Shown piece after piece: positions 5,355 to 6,818 of a DNA stretch of 6,818 nucleotides. A model generated the notes under the pieces. The model saw only the letters and a list, made by a program, of their open reading frames with translations. It was not told where the DNA came from and did no database searches. Numbering within the stretch: the stretch's first letter is position 1; each line of letters starts with the position of its first letter. The position numbers and the translations under genes were made by a program. The DNA comes from Phycisphaera sp. (GTDB lineage Bacteria; Planctomycetota; Phycisphaerae; Phycisphaerales; UBA1924): NCBI GenBank assembly GCA_002732755.1, contig NVSP01000037.1:6768-13585 (forward strand). The letters are read 5' to 3'.

Positions 5355-6818
5355 CTACTGAATCCGCTCGTTGGCGATCTTCTCACGCAAGTGGATCGAT
5401 TCGGCGGGCCATTTCTTCACAGCCGACTCAGCATCGATGACCCAGCCCGTTCCTTTGCCGCTCGATTGCTGCCCAATGATTGTGGACTCACGAGCCGCGC
5501 GGGTCACTGTCGCGGATGTAAGGCCGAGCAGCGTGGCCACTTCGGAGGCCCGTACCCAGACCGTTTCCCCCGGCTTGCTCTCCACCCCGCTTGCTGCCCC
5601 CGTCGCCCGCACCGAATCGCCCAGGAATGAGGCAAGCCTGTGGGCATCCATGCTTGCTTCCTGACTCCGGCTCTGTGCTTGGATCCAAGGGCCGGGCAGC
5701 AGGTGCTTCCCCCGTTTGTCACATGAGGGATCATCACACAGGATTCGGTCCAGTTGCTCGCCCATGAAGGCATCCAGCGCCTCCCCGTTCGCGTCGATCA
5801 TCCGATCAAGCCGCGCATTAACAACTGCAATGTGCGCTGAGGGAGTCTGTTTCAATACGGTATCTCGCGCGCTGCGCAAATAGAACACCACATTCTGAAT
5901 GAAGACCGCCGGATCCATCGTGTCGGTCTTTGTGTCAAAGTCCTTCCGCACGGTCAGGATGCCCGCCTCAGCAGATTGTGCAAGCATCACCATCGCCCAC
6001 AGATTCGCCAGTGGGCGATGGTGCGGGGCTGCCAGTTCTTTCTCTACTGGATCGGCAACATGCGTGGGAAGGCTGTTTCCCCGAAACCACTCGTCAGCGG
6101 ATGGCGGGTCGCCGATACTGATCTTTGTTTCCGATGGCACGTTCTTCTTTGGCATAGGGCTACTCGTCTTCCTCGGGTCGGTCGGGCGGGGCTTTACAAT
6201 CTCCAACATCTCCTCCGCAAACTCCGGCGGCAGCATTGATGGATCCAGATCAGGCAGGTTCAGTTCCCAATCGTCGTCATCGATTGGCAAGCGATGCCGC
6301 CGTGATGCGTAGTTTGCGAAGTCCCTCACGAAATCGCCAGTCGATTCCGCGGTGCGAACGATCGGCCTGATGGAGGCTACATCCGCAAGGCCGCCCAGCC
6401 TGTAGAGAGCGATCGCGCGAAAGTCCTCGTCGGAGAACCGTTCCAACTCCAATCGCGACATGCTGTGTGGGTTGGCGGGTTCTTCCCAGTCTGCGGGGCG
6501 GGATATCACGACATGCCATGAGTAATCCACATGCGTCCCAGCCTTGATCGTGGCCGAGTATTTTTGAGCCATCGCTTTTGCTTTGGTCCTAGGAAGATTG
6601 CGAGCTTGGTACACCGTGTCGCGATCCAGTGCTGCGAGTGCTGCCGCTGCGCCCTCTTGCTCCAATTCAATTGACAACTTTCCGGGCGCGTGATGCTTGA
6701 ACTGTTTGGATAGTGCGGTGGGGCAGAGCCCAATAATCTTGACGATCAAGCAAGGACTGTTGTCCCGCGTCCTCGGATCTGACAGGTGACCTCCAGCGAG
6801 CACATCACGGGCCAGTTG
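5355..6818 (-). CDS. Unrecognised element protein with C-terminal helix-turn-helix (5' end probably cut by window)
   Basis: I do not recognise this family. Numbered from the GTG at 6803 it has 482 residues, but the frame is open to the window edge and the GTG lacks a ribosome binding site, so the real start is probably outside. Visible parts: an alanine-rich helical stretch around 45-80; an acidic, proline-rich middle ('PIDDDDWELNLPDLDPSMLPPEF', about 173-195); a Pro/Lys/Ser-rich linker (205-235); a mostly helical segment (255-350); a possible metal site Cys356-x4-Cys361-x5-His367; and a C-terminal HTH_17-like segment 416-465 ('VRASEVATLLGLTSATVTRAA...GTGWVIDAESAVKKW'). No Walker, relaxase HUH or nuclease motif, signal peptide or membrane segment was seen. 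The same strand and position ahead of the HTH-helicase genes suggest a DNA-binding role in replication, mobilisation or regulation. Confidence 0.6.
   Translation of the reverse strand, partial: QLARDVLAGGHLSDPRTRDNSPCLIVKIIGLCPTALSKQFKHHAPGKLSIELEQEGAAAALAALDRDTVYQARNLPRTKAKAMAQKYSATIKAGTHVDYSWHVVISRPADWEEPANPHSMSRLELERFSDEDFRAIALYRLGGLADVASIRPIVRTAESTGDFVRDFANYASRRHRLPIDDDDWELNLPDLDPSMLPPEFAEEMLEIVKPRPTDPRKTSSPMPKKNVPSETKISIGDPPSADEWFRGNSLPTHVADPVEKELAAPHHRPLANLWAMVMLAQSAEAGILTVRKDFDTKTDTMDPAVFIQNVVFYLRSARDTVLKQTPSAHIAVVNARLDRMIDANGEALDAFMGEQLDRILCDDPSCDKRGKHLLPGPWIQAQSRSQEASMDAHRLASFLGDSVRATGAASGVESKPGETVWVRASEVATLLGLTSATVTRAARESTIIGQQSSGKGTGWVIDAESAVKKWPAESIHLREKIANERIQ

Noticed and set aside
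1759..6818. A second tRNA-Tyr 3' fragment (attR) inside the window
   Set aside because: Reading for the T-arm/acceptor sequence found no other copy, so the element must extend past the right edge.

Overview
The window looks like a piece of a planctomycete chromosome, most likely from the Phycisphaerae side of the phylum, carrying one end of an integrated genetic element. The taxonomic guess rests on four things: moderately high GC, a secreted-type SGNH esterase ending in dockerin-like calcium loops, a tyrosine recombinase with the 'GLRCPSE...HYLQ' style common in that phylum, and weak or absent ribosome binding sites at several starts. It is an inference, not proven.

Layout. Positions 1-1758 are host-like. 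They hold the 3' part of a SASA-type carbohydrate esterase gene (+), a 202-bp palindromic MITE-like repeat, a small zinc-finger-like protein gene (+), and a complete class II tRNA-Tyr(GTA) gene with a plausible promoter. Immediately after the tRNA 3' end everything changes strand. From about 1759 to the right edge all genes are on the minus strand and form an integrative element inserted at the tRNA. In transcription order they are: an unrecognised protein ending in a helix-turn-helix (HTH) domain (cut by the right edge), a small HTH protein, a second small HTH/excisionase-like protein, a TOPRIM plus RecA-like primase-helicase, and finally a tyrosine recombinase.

How it works together. The two HTH genes and the primase-helicase overlap by ATGA stop/start junctions, so they look like one translationally coupled operon. 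Primase-helicase plus small excisionase-like regulators plus integrase is the core expected of an integrative mobilizable element, phage satellite or integrative plasmid. Between the helicase and integrase genes is a compact array of five copies of a TTGGCG-containing motif. Three are direct with a 19-bp period and two are inverted with a 20-bp period. One copy covers the -35 box of the predicted integrase promoter, so the array may be an origin (iterons), an operator, or both.

Two oddities affect the recombinase. Its reading frame is broken inside a GCGCGCGCG tract, where removing one GC unit restores a continuous protein. Its 3' end runs antisense straight through the tRNA-Tyr gene, so the last ~40 codons of the integrated copy lie on or beyond the attachment site. 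The distal end of the element is outside the window, so its size, cargo and attR cannot be seen.
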